The notes below the pieces were generated by a model. The model did not search any database and was not told the origin of the DNA. It saw only the letters and a list, made by a program, of their open reading frames with translations. Shown piece by piece: positions 3,754 through 5,797 of a stretch of 5,797 nucleotides of DNA (position 1 is the first letter of the stretch; every line of letters starts with the position of its first letter). The stretch spans positions 1 through 5,797 of the forward strand of contig JAITWN010000108.1 in the NCBI GenBank assembly GCA_031285245.1. The letters are read 5' to 3'. This DNA comes from Chromatiales bacterium (GTDB lineage Bacteria > Pseudomonadota > Gammaproteobacteria > SZUA-140). The position numbers and the translations under genes were made by a program.

Positions 3754-5775
3754 GTGGAAAAACGCTTCCAGCTCCGTTCATCCTATGCTCCGGCGGGTGA
3801 TCAACCGCGAGCGATCCGAAGTCTGGTGGAAGGCCTGCAAGATGGCCTCAGCTCCCAGACCTTGCTCGGCGTGACTGGCTCGGGCAAGACTTACACTATG
3901 GCAAATGTTATCGCCGAGGTGCAGCGCCCGGCGCTGCTACTCGCGCCGAATAAAACGCTTGCGGCGCAGCTCTACGGCGAGATGCGCGAGTTTTTTCCGG
4001 AAAATGCGGTTGAATATTTCGTTTCCTATTACGACTACTATCAACCCGAAGCCTACGTTCCAAGCACCGACACCTACATCGAAAAAGACGCATCGATCAA
4101 CGAGCAGATCGAGCAGATGCGCTTATCAGCGACCAAAGCGGTGCTGGAGCGTCGCGATACAGTGATCGTCGCATCGGTGTCGTGCATTTACGGTCTTGGC
4201 GATCCGGATTCATATCTGAAAATGGTGCTGCATCTGCGCCGTGGTGCACCGGCGGATCAACGCGCCATCTTGCGTCATCTCGCCGATCTGCAGTACACGC
4301 GCAACGATGCTGAACTCAGTCGCGGCACGTATCGTGTGCGCGGCGATGTCATCGATATTTTCCCGGCGGAATCCGAGCGCGAAGCAGTGCGCGTAGAACT
4401 CTTCGATGATGAGATCGAAGCGCTCAGTTATTTTGATCCGCTGACCGGCGAAGTGCTGAGCAAGCCGCCGCGCTTGACTGTTTACCCAAAGACGCATTAC
4501 GTCACGCCGCGCGAAGTGTTGTTGCAAGCGATTGATCTCATCAAAGAGGATCTGCGCATTCGCCTAGTGCAACTGCGCGAAGCGAACAAATTGGTCGAAG
4601 CACAGCGCCTGGAACAGCGCACGCGTTTTGATATCGAAATGATGCAGGAGATCGGCTATTGCTCCGGCATCGAAAACTATTCGCGCTATCTTTCGGGGCG
4701 AAATGCTGGCGATCCCCCGCCGACGTTGCTCGATTATCTGCCTGCCGATGCGTTGCTGCTGATCGATGAAAGCCACGTCACCGTGCCGCAACTTGGCGCA
4801 ATGTATCGCGGCGATCAGTCGCGCAAGCTGACGCTGGTCGAGCATGGTTTTCGCTTGCCTTCGGCGATGGACAATCGCCCACTGGCTTTTGAGGAATTCG
4901 AACGCATCGCGCCGCAAACCATTTTCGTTTCGGCAACACCGGGGTCCTATGAGCAGCGTCGCGCTGATGCGGTGGTTGAGCAGGTGGTGCGACCAACGGG
5001 TCTTGTCGATCCGCAGATCGAGGTGCGACCGATTGCAACGCAGGTGGATGATTTGCTCTCGGAAGTGCGCCTGCGCGTCGAGCGCAACGAACGCGTGTTG
5101 GTGACCACCCTGACCAAGCGCATGGCAGAAAATCTCACCGAATATCTCGCCGAGCATGACGTCAAGGTGCGCTATCTGCATTCAGATATCGAGACCGTAG
5201 AACGCGTGGAGATCATCCGCGATCTGCGCCTTGGCGTGTTCGATGTGTTGGTCGGCATCAATCTGCTGCGTGAAGGATTGGACCTGCCGGAGGTTTCACT
5301 CGTTGCCATTCTCGATGCGGATAAAGAAGGTTTTTTGCGCTCGGATCGTTCGCTCATTCAGACCATCGGACGTGCAGCGCGTAACATCGCTGGTCGCGTC
5401 ATCATGTATGCCGACAAGATCACCGGCTCCATGCAGCGCGCCATGGAAGAAACCGATCGCCGTCGCGCCAAACAGCTCGCCTACAACGAAGAGCATGGCA
5501 TCACGCCGCGCGGTATTCGTAAGGCGGTGGTCGATCTCATTGAAGGCGAGGCGCCAGAGGTTGCGCTCGATTCGCGCACTTATGCCCGCGTTGCCGAAGG
5601 CATGATGGAATACGGCGGCATGTCACCCGAAGATCTGCGGCGCGAGCTCGAATCACTGGAAAAACGCATGCTTCAGCACGCGCGCGATCTTGAGTTCGAG
5701 GCGGCGGCGAAGCTGCGTGATCGCATCAAGACGGTGCGTCAGGCGAGCCTTGGCATTTCTGATCCTAGCCCCTAG
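3754..5775 (+). CDS. uvrB: UvrABC system protein B (excinuclease subunit B)
   Basis: UvrB takes over damaged DNA from UvrA, verifies the lesion and loads UvrC in nucleotide excision repair. From GTG 3754 the protein has 673 residues, the E. coli length, and begins MEKRFQLRSSY against MSKPFKLNSAF. Walker A GVTGSGKT ends with K45-T46, the damage-probing beta-hairpin YYDYY is at 92-96, and DESH begins at D338; these agree with E. coli numbering. Other helicase motifs are SATPG (393-397), TTLTKRMAE (451-459) and QTIGRAARN (536-544). A C-terminal UVR domain (about 632-662, LEKRMLQHARDLEFEAAAKLRD) binds UvrC. TTG 3736 is an alternative start, preceded by AAGGG, and adds six residues; the GTG has AGG at 8 bases. 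TAG at 5773 ends it, so the gene is complete. Confidence 0.97.
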   Translation: MEKRFQLRSSYAPAGDQPRAIRSLVEGLQDGLSSQTLLGVTGSGKTYTMANVIAEVQRPALLLAPNKTLAAQLYGEMREFFPENAVEYFVSYYDYYQPEAYVPSTDTYIEKDASINEQIEQMRLSATKAVLERRDTVIVASVSCIYGLGDPDSYLKMVLHLRRGAPADQRAILRHLADLQYTRNDAELSRGTYRVRGDVIDIFPAESEREAVRVELFDDEIEALSYFDPLTGEVLSKPPRLTVYPKTHYVTPREVLLQAIDLIKEDLRIRLVQLREANKLVEAQRLEQRTRFDIEMMQEIGYCSGIENYSRYLSGRNAGDPPPTLLDYLPADALLLIDESHVTVPQLGAMYRGDQSRKLTLVEHGFRLPSAMDNRPLAFEEFERIAPQTIFVSATPGSYEQRRADAVVEQVVRPTGLVDPQIEVRPIATQVDDLLSEVRLRVERNERVLVTTLTKRMAENLTEYLAEHDVKVRYLHSDIETVERVEIIRDLRLGVFDVLVGINLLREGLDLPEVSLVAILDADKEGFLRSDRSLIQTIGRAARNIAGRVIMYADKITGSMQRAMEETDRRRAKQLAYNEEHGITPRGIRKAVVDLIEGEAPEVALDSRTYARVAEGMMEYGGMSPEDLRRELESLEKRMLQHARDLEFEAAAKLRDRIKTVRQASLGISDPSP

Positions 5776-5797
5776 ATCGTCCACGGCGATTGTTCGA

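Noticed and set aside
4564..5181. Minus-strand open frame of 205 codons within uvrB
   Set aside because: It is the antisense of the helicase core of uvrB, with no recognisable domain or ribosome site.

Overview
The window looks like chromosomal DNA from a gammaproteobacterium with about 55-60 % GC. UvrB aligns almost without gaps with the Escherichia coli protein as I remember it. A PLP aminotransferase diverges from uvrB, an arrangement I recall from pseudomonads and relatives. The tRNA encodes its own CCA. Rhodanobacter-, Steroidobacter- or Xanthomonas-like orders are possible, but I cannot place it more finely from sequence alone.

Layout. Bases 1-334 hold no gene I can support. They are packed with inverted repeats: a branched element at 29-119, a terminator-like hairpin ending in eight T at 146-168, a perfect 19-bp inverted repeat at 200-259, an 8-bp tandem repeat and a 12-bp palindrome. 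A REP-like remnant (335-361) follows and runs into the 3' end of an Smr-domain nuclease gene on the minus strand (358-906). Between that gene and tRNA-Asn(GUU) (1041-1116) lie divergent promoters; the tRNA promoter is the clearer one. After the tRNA comes about 270 bases without a gene, with a terminator-like hairpin, and then a Dps-type mini-ferritin (1385-1936). Two direct copies of a roughly 105-bp palindromic repeat (1954-2057 and 2368-2476) bracket a small TTG-start gene (2101-2346). It encodes an 81-residue SAP/Rho-N-like protein with four cysteines, and its stop codon lies inside its own terminator. The right part carries a class I aminotransferase on the minus strand (2485-3663, GTG start), divergent from uvrB (start at 3754, TAG stop at 5773-5775). 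About 90 bases separate the two starts and hold a palindrome around an AT-rich core.

Function. Most genes are housekeeping or stress genes: ribosome/RNA quality control (Smr), translation (tRNA-Asn), iron and oxidative protection of DNA (Dps), amino-acid metabolism (aminotransferase) and nucleotide excision repair (UvrB). They do not form one operon. I see no defence system, phage module, CRISPR array or intact transposon. The unusual content lies between the genes: several unrelated repeat families sit at gene ends, two appear to have reshaped or bracketed coding sequences, and one structured element at the left edge is unexplained.
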